Shown one piece after another: positions 1 through 10,877 of a stretch of 64,000 nt of DNA. How positions within the stretch are numbered: the stretch's first letter is position 1; each line of letters opens with the position of its first letter. A program made the translations under genes and the position numbers. The notes beneath the pieces were generated by a model. That model did no database searches and had not been told where the DNA came from. It was given only the letters and a program-made list of their open reading frames with translations. Source of the stretch: Arachnopeziza araneosa (lineage: Eukaryota; Ascomycota; Leotiomycetes; Helotiales; Arachnopezizaceae); assembly GCA_003988855.1 (NCBI GenBank), contig QYAI01000003.1, positions 372,001-436,000 of the forward strand, given 5' to 3'.

Positions 1-284
1 CGCAGATGGGAGAATGGCGAAGGTGGACCGAGTGACGGAGATCGTCAAGGTGGAGCTAGCGGTGGAATGAAATTTGTCGCGGAAGAACTTATGAAGGCAG
101 CTAAAGTCATTGCTACAGATCCATTCGCAGAGAGCCCTTTCATGGAGCATGCCGTGGAAGAGGGTCTTGCCATGGAAGGAGGTAAGTCGGATCTCTTAAT
201 TGTCAAGCTGCGACTTACATTCTGATAGGTAAATTGGACGACATAAGCGTGGTTGCTGCGCTCTGTAGGAAGAGCAATGGTTGA
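1..284 (+). CDS. PTC7-like PP2C protein phosphatase, C-terminal part (5' end outside window)
   Basis: Only the last about 78 residues are present. Two exons can be read: 1-181 (frame 1, open at the window edge) and 229-284, joined across a 47-base intron (182-228, GTAAGT donor, GATAG acceptor). The joined tail reads EGGKLDDISVVAALCRKSNG before the TGA at 282-284. The block GGK.DDI.VV.A is the final beta-strand and metal-binding Asp region of PP2C phosphatases. The preceding helix (ELMKAAKVIATDPFAESPF) resembles the PTC7/azr1 subfamily, which dephosphorylates mitochondrial or coenzyme Q-related targets in yeast. The call rests on this C-terminal signature only; the catalytic N-terminal motifs lie upstream of the window. 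Another PP2C subfamily is possible. Confidence 0.72.
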
Positions 285-967
285 AGAAGGAGCCTATAAA
301 TAGATGTTTCTCATCTAAACCTGAAGATTTTCCACAGCAAGAAGGTTGAAAGGCCTTGGGCAGCGGCACGTCGAGTGCAGTATGACCTTCTAGGAAAATT
401 ATGTTCATGGAACCTATCGACGATCCTTCGTCGCTGCAGAATCTGGGAAGTACGATTCACGCAATGTACAGCTCAGGGTATGTTTAAAAGGCACTACTAG
501 TTGATCTTGTCCATATATCGATCGACCTCGTAAGTCAACATGTGCAACGATTGGAAAACTGGCCATCAGGATAACGAACAGCCAAGAAACCAAAGAACAT
601 GAGATACTATCTCGTTTTCTCAGACCATAAGACATAGTTTGAGCCTGGATATTAAAAGCTAAACCAGGCTTAATTATCAAGAACAAGAGAGGGCGGTTAT
701 ATTAGGATACTGGTGGTATTAGCTCCGCTGCTTGTAACACTCCACTAGAGACTATAGCGGAACCGACGACGATTTAAATAGTTTGTCCTTCAAGAATCCA
801 TCCATTGAGATTCATCTCTCATATAATGTGAAGTTCAATTTCATAAAATTCATTAAAAAAAACTGAACTACTGCAACCCGATAAGGCTTATCGCGGCTCC
901 AGCATGTCTTACTAGAAAATTTCCAGCTCAGCCTTGTCAAGACTTCTCAAACGACTTGCAACTCAAA
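285..967. other. Intergenic spacer, no gene seen
   Basis: This stretch holds the 3' region of the PP2C gene and the 5' region of UTP23. Short reading frames on the minus strand (around 196-408 and 414-686) lack family features and plausible codon structure, so I leave them out. Nothing else is recognisable apart from an A-rich run near 845-865. Confidence 0.6.
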
Positions 968-1919
968 ATGAGGGGCAAACGATCAAAACAATACAGAAAG
1001 CTCATGCAGCAGTATGGGCTTAATTTTGGATTCAGAGAACCCTACCAAGTTCTATGTGAGCTGTCCAACGCCTACCGTCTAATTGCGACTAACATTGGCA
1101 TAGTGGATGCAGACATTATCAAGGATGCAGACAGGTATAAGATGGACCTCGTAGGAGGCTTAGAGAGGACACTTCATGGGCAAGTCAAGCCAAGTATGTT
1201 CCCCTTCTTCATATCCGCAAGCTAGCACTGACATCAAAGTGATAACACAATGCTCCATGCGCCATCTCTACGCCTCTTCTACCGAACCAGGTGTTTCATA
1301 CCTAATTGACAAAGCCAAAACCTACGAACGCCGACGCTGCGGCCATCTTCCCTCTGAATATCCTGAACCTCTTTCATCTAAGGACTGCATCGCCTCCGTT
1401 GTCGACCCCAAAAGCAGCAAAACGAATAAGCATCGCTACGTAGTTGCGAGCCAAGATTTGGAGACCAGGAAAACTATGAGGGAAATTCTAGGAGTCCCGC
1501 TGGTTTATATCAACAGGAGCGTAATGATTATGGAGCCAATGGCGGGTACTACAGTCGATAGCAGAGAAAGGGAAGAACGGGGGAAATTTCGAGATGGTTT
1601 AAAGAGAGGTAGTGGCATTCTTAAGCGCAAACGGGAGAACGAGGGTGATGAGGAAGTACAGGACGAGCCCAAAGACAATAAAAAGAAGGTGGCTAAGGGA
1701 CCCAAGGGACCAAACCCATTGTCTGTAAAAATGTCTAAGAAAAAGCCTGAAGGTCATGGCCCAATATCTCACATATCAGGAGAAGGCAAGGAGTCTGTGG
1801 CTGGAGAAATGAGTATAGTTCAATCAGAAGAGCCTGAAGCTAGTGTCAAGAGGAAACGGAAACGGAAACATAAACCTGTCATGGATGCTGGCGGCGCCGT
1901 TGAGATTGAACTGGTTTGA
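968..1919 (+). CDS. UTP23: rRNA-processing protein UTP23 (SSU processome PIN-domain protein)
   Basis: The exons are 968-1193 and 1240-1919, with a 46-base intron (1194-1239, GTATGT donor, CACTGAC branch-like sequence, AAAG acceptor). The product is about 301 aa. I chose the ATG at 968 rather than 956 because the family starts MR.KR.KQYRKLM..YGL.FGFREPYQ, which matches here exactly after the methionine. The join yields GQVKPMITQCSMRHLYA, the conserved start of the second half of the PIN-like domain. Cys and His residues of the zinc-binding insert follow (CSMRHLY, RRRCGHLP, KDCIASV), then the conserved HRYVVASQD and VPLVYINRSVMIMEP strands. The C-terminal 100 residues are Lys/Arg-rich, as expected for a nucleolar RNA-binding protein. 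UTP23 acts in 18S rRNA maturation and snR30 release in the 90S pre-ribosome. Confidence 0.93.
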
Positions 1920-2357
1920 AAAGGATAGTTGTAAATAGAATTATTTTCAGAAACGGCCATCGAAGGATTGTCGAATACGAGTGATTCCTTGTTATTTACG
2001 TTATTACTCCTGAGTGAGATAACACGGATATGATATTACGAACTTGGGATATTCGTGATGCTACTTAATTTAGAGCTGTATTCATGTTCCATAAACAATA
2101 GTACTGCAAACAAAGCAAGATTTCTGAGCGGGCTGAAGCCACAGAAAACAAGCCCCGCCATTGCGGAGAGTTTCTCGCTAGCCCCTGACCCGAGCGTGAC
2201 ACTCCACGTCGACTCGAACCCAAGACAGTTTTAATGTAGCAATGAGCTTGCTAATTACAGAATTCCACCCACCTTTCCTAAAGGATACTACGACCCAGTA
2301 AAACAACCCAATCCCTATAGTGCTGGATGCGAGGACGATTGGCACGAGCAACTCAAT
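1920..2357. other. Intergenic spacer, no gene seen
   Basis: This is the 3' region of UTP23 followed by the leader of the DUF726 gene. It contains a short GC-rich patch (about 2150-2225) in otherwise AT-rich sequence. I checked that patch for a tRNA on the minus strand and did not accept it. An out-of-frame ATG at 2327 could act as a small upstream start. Confidence 0.5.
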
Positions 2358-5300
2358 ATGCCGGAGAGTGGAGACGATGAGAAGATAAAGACGGGCACAA
2401 ATGTCAACAACGAAGCATTACGGCGCGATAGCAAAGATGGGACCGATGAGTTTGGACTGCATGTGAAGAAGCAGAGGGCCACGAGATATGTGGAAGAAGA
2501 TGTTGGGTCCTCAAAGAACCAAAACCCTTCAGAGTTGACGGTTAATGAACGAAAAGACTATTTTGAGTCTCTAGGATCTGCCAAACCTCCCAAGACGCCA
2601 GGCGACTCGAGCCCCAGTGACGAAGAGGAGGAGTTTAAAGATACAAATTCGACTCCTCAAGCAGCTACACCACATCCCGAGCCTGTGGATACTTCCAGAA
2701 AGCCGGTAGGGGATGAGCAATCCAGTTCGGAGATTAAAGAAACCACTATCGAAGTCAAGTCGCCTCTTCCTCAAGATATCATAAGTCCAGCAGAGTCAGT
2801 TGTTCCAGACCTACCGACGATTGATACGAAGAAGAGAGTTAGTGGCATGAGTCAAGGGACAGGTGCAAATGGCCATATTCGAGGGCAGAGTTCAAAAGGA
2901 TCCGGCATATCAGAATGGTCACATCAGCACCAAATCCCAGACAAGGAGGAAACGCTAGAGGAAGAAGATGGAGAATGGCAGACGATGCCTGCATTTGCAC
3001 CTTACGACATATACGATGATGATAATAAGCTTGTTGCACGAGAGGCGAAGGATTCTGATAACGAGGCAGATGCCTACGAGGGTTTAGGGGGTGCAGGCAA
3101 AGGCTACACAAGAGTACAGTTGGATGAAGATGCACAATCTGCCACAAGTCTGGATGAAAACACTCAATATCTCTTCAAAGATGTCAATGGCGGAACAGGA
3201 GCAGGAGAAATGGAAGATGAAGAGACTAGAGATGCTGTCTCACAGATGCAGGCTACAAAAGACCTCCTAACAGAGGGTCAACGAATTGCATACGTTGGGA
3301 TGACGAGGTTAATTTTAACAGACATGTTGAAGCTAGTCGAGTCTACAGTAACAGTTTCGAAAGCAAGCAAGAAAGAAACAGGGCTCGCAACAGAGGCAAT
3401 GAAGATGTGGAGTCAAACAATGATGCTCCGGCTATATGCACATATGGATATCAGTGCCGCAGAGCAGATTATGATCGAACAGTTGGCCGACCATGGGGTC
3501 ATGCCAGCAGACTTAACCCCTACACTCATGCAGAATGCTCGTGTTAAAAACCCCATGGCCGAAAAACCTCCATCTCCAACTACTTCTCCTGATCCTGAAC
3601 CCCCTACTGCAAACGAAAAGAGTCCACGGCCCTCAATATCATCACCCGCAGTGCTATCAACGCCAAAAACACCACAGGTAACGGAAGAAGAGCCCGCGTC
3701 AGTGCCACCACCATACGAAGAGCATGAAGGAGATGATCTGCCAGAAGTTCGGACCCCTTCTCAGCTTCCAAAGACCGCTAACCTTGATATTGACCTTCGC
3801 TGGACGGTTCTTTGTGATCTTTTTCTTACCCTTATCGCTGACTCGGTCTACGACGCACGTTCGAGAACTCTACTTGAGAAAGTAGGGGACAATATGGATG
3901 TATCATGGCTCGAAATATGCAAATTTGAGAAGCGGGTAACCGATGCTCTGGAAATGCAACAAGCTGCTGAGAAGGAAAATTGGAATGAGGATGAGCATAA
4001 GGAGGCTAGACGGAAAATGGCCTTGAAAAAGCGCTACATTATGATGGGGCTAGCAACTGTTGGTGGTAGTCTGGTTATCGGCCTGTCCGCAGGCTTGTTA
4101 GCTCCTGTCATTGGGGCTGGTCTTGCTGCTGGTTTCACTACCATTGGTGTAGCAGGCACGAGTGGCTTCCTTGCTGGTGCAGGAGGAGCGGCTATTATTA
4201 CCTCAAGCGCTGCTGCATCTGGCGGTATCATTGCAATTCGAGCTGCAAATCGAAGGACCGGTGCAGTGAAGACATTTGAATACAGACCGCTGCATAATAA
4301 TAAGAGGGTCAACTTGATTGTGACAGTTTCAGGTTGGATGACAGGCAAGGTTGATGATGTGAGGTTACCATATAGTACTGTTGATCCCATTATGGGCGAC
4401 ATCTACTCTGTACTTTGGGAGCCAGAAATGTTGACAAGTATGGGAGATACTATTAATATATTGGCTACAGAGGTAAGAAGTTTCCCATCTTCAGAAGTTG
4501 GTAATTCTAACATGAAAAGGCTTTAACTCAAGGTCTTCAACAAGTACTCGGAAGTACGATTTTAATAGGTCTTATGTCTGCACTGCAATTACCCGTTGTT
4601 TTGACCAAGCTTGCCTACCTGATTGATAACCCATGGACGGTCTCGCTGGATCGAGCCAATTCCGCAGGTCTCATTCTTGCTGACTCTCTAATTGATCGTA
4701 ACCTCGGTACCCGACCGATTACCCTTGTGGGCTACTCTCTTGGCTCTCGAGTCATTTTCTCCTGTCTAAAGGAATTATCTAGGAAAGGATCTTATGGCAT
4801 AGTCCAAAATGTGTATCTTTTTGGCTCCCCTGTTGTTGCCAAAAAAGAGGAATATCTCAAAGCTCGCTCGGTAGTGGCTGGTCGTTTCGTCAATGGTTAT
4901 GCCAGGAATGATTGGATCCTTGGCTACCTTTTTCGCCTGACCAGCGGTGGTGTCAGCCGCGTAGCAGGCCTTGCACCGGTTGACGAGATCCCTGGGCTCG
5001 AAAATATTGATGTGACGGATTTGGTCCCTGGTCATATGTCATATCGTAAGGCGATGCCTCGTCTCCTTCGAGAAGTCGGATGGGTGGTAGAGTCCGATGA
5101 ATTTACCGAGATCGAGGACCCAGATCCAGAGAATCATGAACAGAGGCAAAGAGAACTCATCAACGAAATTGAAGAAGCGCGAAAAGAGTTTGAGAAGAAG
5201 GAGAAAGGAAAAGAGACAAAAGGCGCATTTGGCTTTTTCAGTAGGAAGAAGAAAGCTGTCGTCGAGAAGAAAGAATGGGAGACCTATGAAGAGTCGAAAC

Positions 5301-5887
5301 GTGATTCAGGAGCGGCCAGTCGAACGGAAGACGCACAAGGAAACAACCATGGCGTGCTTTTCGATGTCGATGCTATTCGTGCTGAACTTGCTAGTGAGCA
5401 TATGGAAGTCCGAGAGCTCAAGTCAACTCTACCCCCTATGAAACTCGATTTGAGTCCTTCTCCATCTAACCAACGAAATCCACTCCGGGCAACACAATCT
5501 TTTGATCCAGCAACCATGCTTAGAGCTCCAGATTCAAATACCATGAAACCGCTTCCACGTCAGCCAAGTGGGGGTAGCGAGTACATTCCTGCATCAAGGC
5601 CACCTCCTATTTATGCAGATCGAGAGCACCAGGTAGACGAAGTGCAAATGACATTCGATACATCTTACCATACCCCACCGAGGTCAGCGGAGACATCAAC
5701 AAATCACCTTCCACTAAGAAATCTAGATGCAGACAGAGATGTCAGGCCAGAATTGACGAGCAGTACAAGTTTGTCCATGGCAAAACCACCTACTTTGCCG
5801 GTCCTCGACTTGGGGCATAATGCTTGGGCGGACGACGAGGAATTCAGTACTGCAGGAGAGAACGATATCCAGATGACTTTTGCATAG
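2358..5887 (+). CDS. DUF726/TMCO4-like membrane-associated alpha/beta hydrolase
   Basis: The exons are 2358-4472 and 4520-5887 (47-base intron, GTAAGA donor, AAAAG acceptor), giving about 1160 aa. The N-terminal 350 residues are acidic, Ser/Pro-rich and probably disordered. A hydrophobic Gly/Ala-rich block at about residues 560-620 gives two or three membrane segments. A hydrolase core follows, with the nucleophile-elbow motif GYSLGS at about residue 775 and the downstream NVYLFGSPV and NDWILGYLFR blocks typical of DUF726 proteins (human TMCO4; yeast Mil1/YFL034W). The C-terminal 350 residues are again low-complexity, with a charged coiled-coil-like stretch. Family members are putative lipases or esterases on internal membranes; substrate is unknown. 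The splice join is well supported because it restores the core domain (ATE joined to ALTQGLQQVLG). Confidence 0.85.
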
Positions 5888-6450
5888 CGGTCTGACTTGG
5901 ATGTAGCTACATGAGGCGAAGTTTAATTCGAGGCTTCAAGGTCAAAGGGGGTTATGTTCATGTTTTAACATTTACGGGGCGTTTTGCATGCCGAAGTTTT
6001 GGTGGTCATTAGCATTGGTAGTCAGCATGGTTTGCGGAGCGATACAGATTCGGTGGTGTTCTTTTAAGGGAGCACTTGTTTCGGGGTGAGGCGTTCGGCC
6101 AAGACTTCTAATAAGACCTGCGATCTGTGGGTACCTATGAATGCAAGAGATGACTTAGTCTACCGATATTTATCTTGCGGCTGTATTTCCTGCTGCGTCT
6201 TACCCATGCTTCTTGTGCATTTTAGTCACATAAAGGAGGGTAAGATGGGTACGAATCCAATTTTCTACATGCGCCCACGGATTATAACAGAAGTTATGGC
6301 TTGATAATTTCCATTTCCACAAATTCTGCATGCGCTCGCTTAGAAACAGGACAAGCCCTTCTCATTGTGTAATAGCCCCCAGAGGTTAACAAACCTTCAT
6401 CTTCCATCTTGGCTATATATCTTAGATTTCGTGTGCTTCTAACTCTAAAT
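5888..6450. other. Intergenic spacer between convergent genes
   Basis: This is the 3' flank of two convergent genes. A 72-codon open frame at 6086-6304 has no recognisable features. Nothing else is seen. Confidence 0.55.
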
Positions 6451-7648
6451 CTAAAATCCAAGAACTTTATCAACTGTATTGACCAGCTCCTGGCCCCTGC
6501 TCAAGCGCCCCAGATTCGTCTCCAACACCTGCAGGACCCTCTGAGCCCTCTGCTTCGAATGCCAACTAACGTGAGGAGAGATGAAAAGGTTCTTCGCAGT
6601 CCACAGCGGATGATCTTTCGGCAACGGTTCGGGATCCGTCACATCCAGCGCCGCTCCTCTGATCAGTCCCTGCTCAAGGGCCTCAATCAGATCGGGTTGA
6701 TGAATCAACTTGCCCCTCCCGATATTACTGATAAAGGCCCTTCTCTTGGAGAGAATCTGCAGCTGTTCCTTGCCTATCATCTGGTTGGTCAAGGGCGTAA
6801 AGGGGAGGCTGAGGATGAGAAAATCAATGTCCTGGGACAGGAAGTGGTTGAGGCTCTCTTTCGTCGTCCCGTGGAACCATTGCGAGGGGAGAAGCCCGTC
6901 CGGGTCTCCCGTCCCCGGCACGACGAACGAATCGTCTTTGCGTGCTTCCGGGGTGGCGCGCTCTCGTAGGGTGTAGACGAGGACGTCCATCCCGAATCCT
7001 GTTGCTGCTCGAGCGGCTTGTCGGCCTATGGAGCCGTAGCCGAGGATGCCTCTGTTTATTCAAGTCAGGGGTAACTCGCTTGTGGAATCAGGTGGGGAGG
7101 GGGACTTGCATGCGCAGCCCTACGGCGTCTTCGACGTCCTGGTCGGGATTGGCGCTGCGGTTCCAATCGTTTGCTCTCTGGTACTCAATGTACCGAGGGA
7201 GGTGGTGGGAGAAGGAGAAGAATGTGGCAAAGATCCACTCCACAATTTGCGGCCTGGTTCAAGCATCAGTATCTGCCTATGCATCCTCGCATCGTTCATC
7301 TCTCTGTACTTACGCATGCACCCCATTTGCAGTACAAAACTTGATCTTGGAGTCTGCATACGCCCACGAGGCAATGGCGTGGTTTGCGCCAGAACTGATC
7401 AGCTGCACCAGTTCGAGCTTTGGAGCCTCTTCAGCGCTCCTCGGCAAGGAGTTGAATGAGCATATGATGGTCGCATCTGTATAGTACTCGGTCGGTAGGG
7501 GTGTTTCGGGCCAAGAGGTCTTGTACCACACCATCTGCAGGTCTGGAAAGGAGCTGCGGAGCTTAGCGAGAAATGCCTCGTCCTCGTCCTGTCGGATCAG
7601 GATCAAGAGTTTGTGGCCCGCCAGGGTCGGGTTGGCAAGGGAAGTCAT
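6451..7648 (-). CDS. D-isomer-specific 2-hydroxyacid dehydrogenase (candidate 2-keto-L-gulonate reductase)
   Basis: Minus-strand exons are 7648-7314, 7253-7110 and 7051-6451, giving about 359 aa. Intron 1 is GT-AG (7313-7254). Intron 2 (7109-7052) only works as a GC-AG intron: it joins VGLR to IGILGYGSIGRQ and restores the NAD-binding Rossmann motif. The first join gives GVHAPQIVEWIF, the usual block after the substrate-binding region. Catalytic residues of the family are in place: Arg in NIGRGKL, Glu in DPEPLP and His in SPHVSW. Members reduce 2-keto acids with NAD(P)H in the cytosol. The specific substrate cannot be read from sequence. The neighbourhood (zinc polyol dehydrogenase, SDR, myo-inositol oxygenase) makes 2-keto-L-gulonate, hence a GluC-like role, an attractive inference. 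Glyoxylate/hydroxypyruvate reductase is the main alternative. Confidence 0.88.
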
Positions 7649-8005
7649 TTTGGCACGTACTGGGGAGTTGGATATGATGATTAGGCTTTAACTGTTTTGA
7701 AAACGAACAGAGAGACGTCGAGCACGCAATAATGGGGTGAGATGATTTATCGCACGTGATACTTTGTTTGGGCAGAGCATCTGGTTTCCTTTGCTACCAG
7801 GAGAGATGGGAGTTCAGACAAACAAACACTCCGCTACCTGCTTCCGTCCCATGGCTCTAACTAGTAATCCGAGTCCATCCATTATAGTTCATTCATATAC
7901 ACTTCTCTATCCATCTGTCCTAACGAGTCTGGTCGGAAAAGCGAACATGCAAGAGGCAGTCTCGGATATGTCAGCTTTGAACTTAAGTTATACCGACACC
8001 ATACC
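7649..8005. other. Upstream region of the 2-hydroxyacid dehydrogenase gene
   Basis: This is the promoter side of the minus-strand dehydrogenase and the 3' flank of the next minus-strand frame. It contains one CACGTG at 7753-7758, about 105 bases upstream of the start codon. No gene is seen. Confidence 0.5.
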
Positions 8006-8362
8006 TTAGTGAAAGTCATATTGCTGGTCGGCTTGCTCACAGAGCTCTTGACGCTCCTCCGCGGTGAGCAGTCGAAGCTGCCTAACGGTGCATCCCAAGA
8101 ATCCCTTTGGGACAACAAACAAGTTTCTGCTCTTGGCTCTCTCGATTCCTCCAACTTGACATAGTACACATCTCGCATAGACATCTTGTGCGGCTGATTT
8201 TATCATGAAGCGGTTGGCAGGGTACCAGAGCCTCTCCTTGCTACAGCGCCGGTTGTTCTCCTCGGTCTCGTCTAGGGTACCGATCTGCATTCCATAAATA
8301 ACGGCCAGCTCCGGGCACCAATCGAATTTATTGAAGTCGAATTTCGCAATTGGAGCTGTCAT
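8006..8362 (-). CDS. Small hypothetical protein
   Basis: This is a 118-codon open frame that I do not recognise. It is not low-complexity and has ordinary codon composition, with aromatic and charged residues mixed evenly and a CVLCQ motif near residue 70 (CxxC only; a full zinc site is not evident). It lies between the 2-hydroxyacid dehydrogenase and the minisatellite, on the same strand as the former. No signal peptide or membrane segment is visible. It could be a lineage-specific gene, one exon of a longer gene, or a decayed remnant. Confidence 0.35.
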   Translation of the reverse strand: MTAPIAKFDFNKFDWCPELAVIYGMQIGTLDETEENNRRCSKERLWYPANRFMIKSAAQDVYARCVLCQVGGIERAKSRNLFVVPKGFLGCTVRQLRLLTAEERQELCEQADQQYDFH

Positions 8363-8569
8363 CTTGCTGGTGTACGTCGTGGTTGCGACGTTCGAAGATG
8401 CTTGTTTGGTCTGAGACTGTCAGCTTCTTTCAAAGTATATATAATATTTTAGTTGTGTGATTATGCGGCCGCATGAAGACTCTTGACTCTATGTTTAATT
8501 TTGTTACATATCCTTCACAAGGCTATAAGGGCGGTGAGTGGTTTTATCTGATGTTATTCTAGCGATTTT

Positions 8570-8797
8570 GTAAGTCCACCGTCATTTGTGAGTTCACTGC
8601 CATTTGTGAGTTCACTGCCATTTGTAAGTTTACTGCTATTTGTAAGTTTACTGCTATTGTAAGTTCACTACCATTTGTGAGTCCACTGTCATTTGTGAGT
8701 TCACTGCCATTTGTGAGTTTACTGCCATTTATAAGTTCACTGCTATTTGTGAGTTTACTGCCATCTTGCTGCCATTTTGTAAGTTCACTGCCATTTC
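8570..8797. repeat. 18-bp minisatellite array with splice-donor-like units
   Basis: This is a degenerate tandem array of about 12 units with consensus GTGAGTTCACTGCCATTT (18 bases). Variants alternate GTGAGT and GTAAGT, and TTCACTGCC, TTTACTGCC or TTTACTGCT. One or two units lose a base and the array is interrupted near 8761-8775. Each unit begins with a consensus 5' splice donor. No long open frame crosses the array in a way that suggests a repeat protein. It sits in the spacer between the small hypothetical gene and the zinc dehydrogenase. Confidence 0.88.
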
Positions 8798-9579
8798 TTA
8801 AGATTGAATAGCCATCATTCCGCTCAGTCGGAGGCTTTTCTTAGATTGACTCCTATCCTAACTATTTCACAAATCCGTGATCTACTTTTAAAAAAGCATG
8901 TATTCTGACTATTTTTAACTTTCACCATCTTATCTTAACGTAGCGTATTTTCTCTTTATGTAGTGTACACTTAGGTCTTTTTATAAATAAGGGTCTTTCT
9001 TTAAGAGTATTTTTGCCAGGAGCTTTTTAAGACTTCATTGTTGTTCTTTGAAATAAATTGGGTATTTAGGTGGGTTAGGCTGTATTGTTCCGGTTGATAT
9101 AGCACCACACATTATGAACTTTGATAGACAGTGTTCCTGGTTAATGTAGCCTCGATACTGGAGCATTTTAGAGCTCAGTGGCCCTACTTAGTGGAACTTG
9201 AACTTTTGAGCCTTTCAGAGATCATCGTTCCTCACTTGAGCATTTCAATATTTCAATATTTCTTACTAAGAGAGTAAAAAAAAAATTCTTTCAAAGAATG
9301 ATGTCTCTCCTCGACGCAGCCTGTATATTTAGACAGTTTTAAATTTAAAAGTACTTGGTACGAGATTAAACTGTAAGACTTTCTTTTCAAAGTCCGTAGT
9401 ATATTCTTGATATCTTGCTAGCGCCATGCTAAACTTTGAGTCCTTCCCCTGTTCCTATAACACCATTGCTCAAGACTATCCGCAATAGTAATTTAATCAC
9501 AATTTGCTTGTATAATTAGAAGCTACAATCTATCAGCCAATACCCACTTCTGCGCCAGATTTTCCTTCCGAAATCCTCA
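8798..9579. other. AT-rich gene-free stretch
   Basis: This is an AT-rich spacer following the minisatellite, with many short poly-A/T tracts (for example a run of A at 9276-9284). I see no coding signal, terminal repeats or transposase motif. It could be a decayed or RIP-mutated element, but nothing identifies it as such. Confidence 0.45.
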
Positions 9580-10877
9580 CTACGTACTTGTTGTATCAAT
9601 AAGCACTTTCAATACTAATCTGTCAGAATCATCCTTCACTCTTCCAGCCATAGCAAACGCATCCGGGATGCCATCGAAGCCTTTGAATCTTTGAGTGATC
9701 AATTTAGAGAGGTCTGGCAGCAATGGGTTGCCACTGCCGACCAGTTTGATAGCATCTTTGTACGTATTGGCGTATCTGAAAACTCCCATCAAGTCTACCT
9801 CTCGCAAAGCAGCCGCAGAAATTGGGAGTGTTTGAATTGGGCTTCCCATGCCGATCAACATGATACGTCCCCCTGGTTTCGTTGACTATGAATGTCAGTG
9901 TCCATGTCTCAATATTCCAACGGTTCCTTACATATATCGCAGCTTGTAAGCAAGATTCAACACCAGTACATTCATAGACAGCATCCACCTCACCCACCCC
10001 GGAAGCGACCTTGACCATCTCAGCAACTTCCTTAGCAAAAGCTAGCTTTTCTTCAATAGTCTGCGGCCTCTTCATGGGAACTACAATCTTTTCATCGGCG
10101 AACTTGTTCTGGACAGCGAATGCAACCCTATCAGATTGAATATCCGCTATCACAACCGTCTTTGCACCTGATACTTTAGCCATAGCAGCACAGAGCAGTC
10201 CCACAGCACCAGCACCAAAAACAAGAACGGTGCTATTAGGCCTCAGTGCAGCTCTTCGGGAGCCATGCATAGCTACTCCAAGAGGCTCTAAGATTGCTCC
10301 TACTTCTAAAGATACACTTGAAGGGAGCCTGAATAAATTAGTATAGGCTTATATATCGAAGAATCGAGTGTACTTGTGGCAATAGACTGCAGGATGGTTG
10401 ATTCTCGCTTGCAAGGTTCCCTGAAAATGAGGAAACGCTTTCGCCGAGCTCCTAAATCTCATTGCTTTGCAGATGTTATACCGGCCAGCGTTACACAGCT
10501 CACACTCCCCGCAAGGAAGGCCAACTTCCAGAGCTACTCTATCTCCGACTTTGAGATCAGAAACAGAAGAGCCAACCGCCGTCACAACACCAGAAGATTC
10601 ATGACCGAGTGTTAGCGGTTCTTGGACAATGATGTCTCCATTCCGGTAATGATTGAAATAGTGTAAGTCGGAGCCGCAGAGGCCGGTTGCTTGTACAGCT
10701 ACTTGTACTTCTGCTGCCTCTGGGAAGCCGAGTGGGCGATGTTCCTTGCAGGGTTAGAAGTAGTCCTTGCTCAAAATGAGTGAGTTAACATACAATCTTT
10801 AGGCTTTTCACGCCGTGTAGCACAGAGGCCACGACCTCCTCGCTCTTCGTCTTGGAATTTTCAATCTCAATAGCCAT
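9580..10877 (-). CDS. Zinc-dependent medium-chain polyol dehydrogenase (sorbitol/L-idonate type)
   Basis: Minus-strand exons are 10877-10794, 10744-10374, 10328-9932 and 9885-9580, giving about 385 aa. All three introns are 45-49 bases with GT-AG ends. Catalytic zinc ligands lie in GLCGSDLHYF and GHES. The structural-zinc Cys set is complete in CGECELCNAGRYNIC. The Rossmann motif is VFGAGAVGLLCAA, followed by KTVVIADI for NAD binding. Length and order match sorbitol, xylitol, L-arabinitol and idonate dehydrogenases. It shares a 328-base divergent promoter with the SDR gene at 11206. Candidate role from context: oxidation of L-idonate to 5-keto-D-gluconate (GluE-like). Sorbitol or xylitol dehydrogenase is the generic alternative; sequence alone does not decide. 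Confidence 0.9.

Noticed and set aside
2150..2290. tRNA-like sequence on the minus strand (a GGTTCGAGTC T-loop-like stretch)
   Set aside because: The flanking bases do not form a T-stem and no acceptor or anticodon stem can be drawn.
4034..4402. 122-codon minus-strand frame in the DUF726 gene
   Set aside because: It is the antisense of the Gly/Ala-rich membrane region, which naturally lacks stops on the opposite strand.
7046..7484. Plus-strand frames of 137 and 180 codons
   Set aside because: Both are antisense to the 2-hydroxyacid dehydrogenase, whose motifs are unambiguous.
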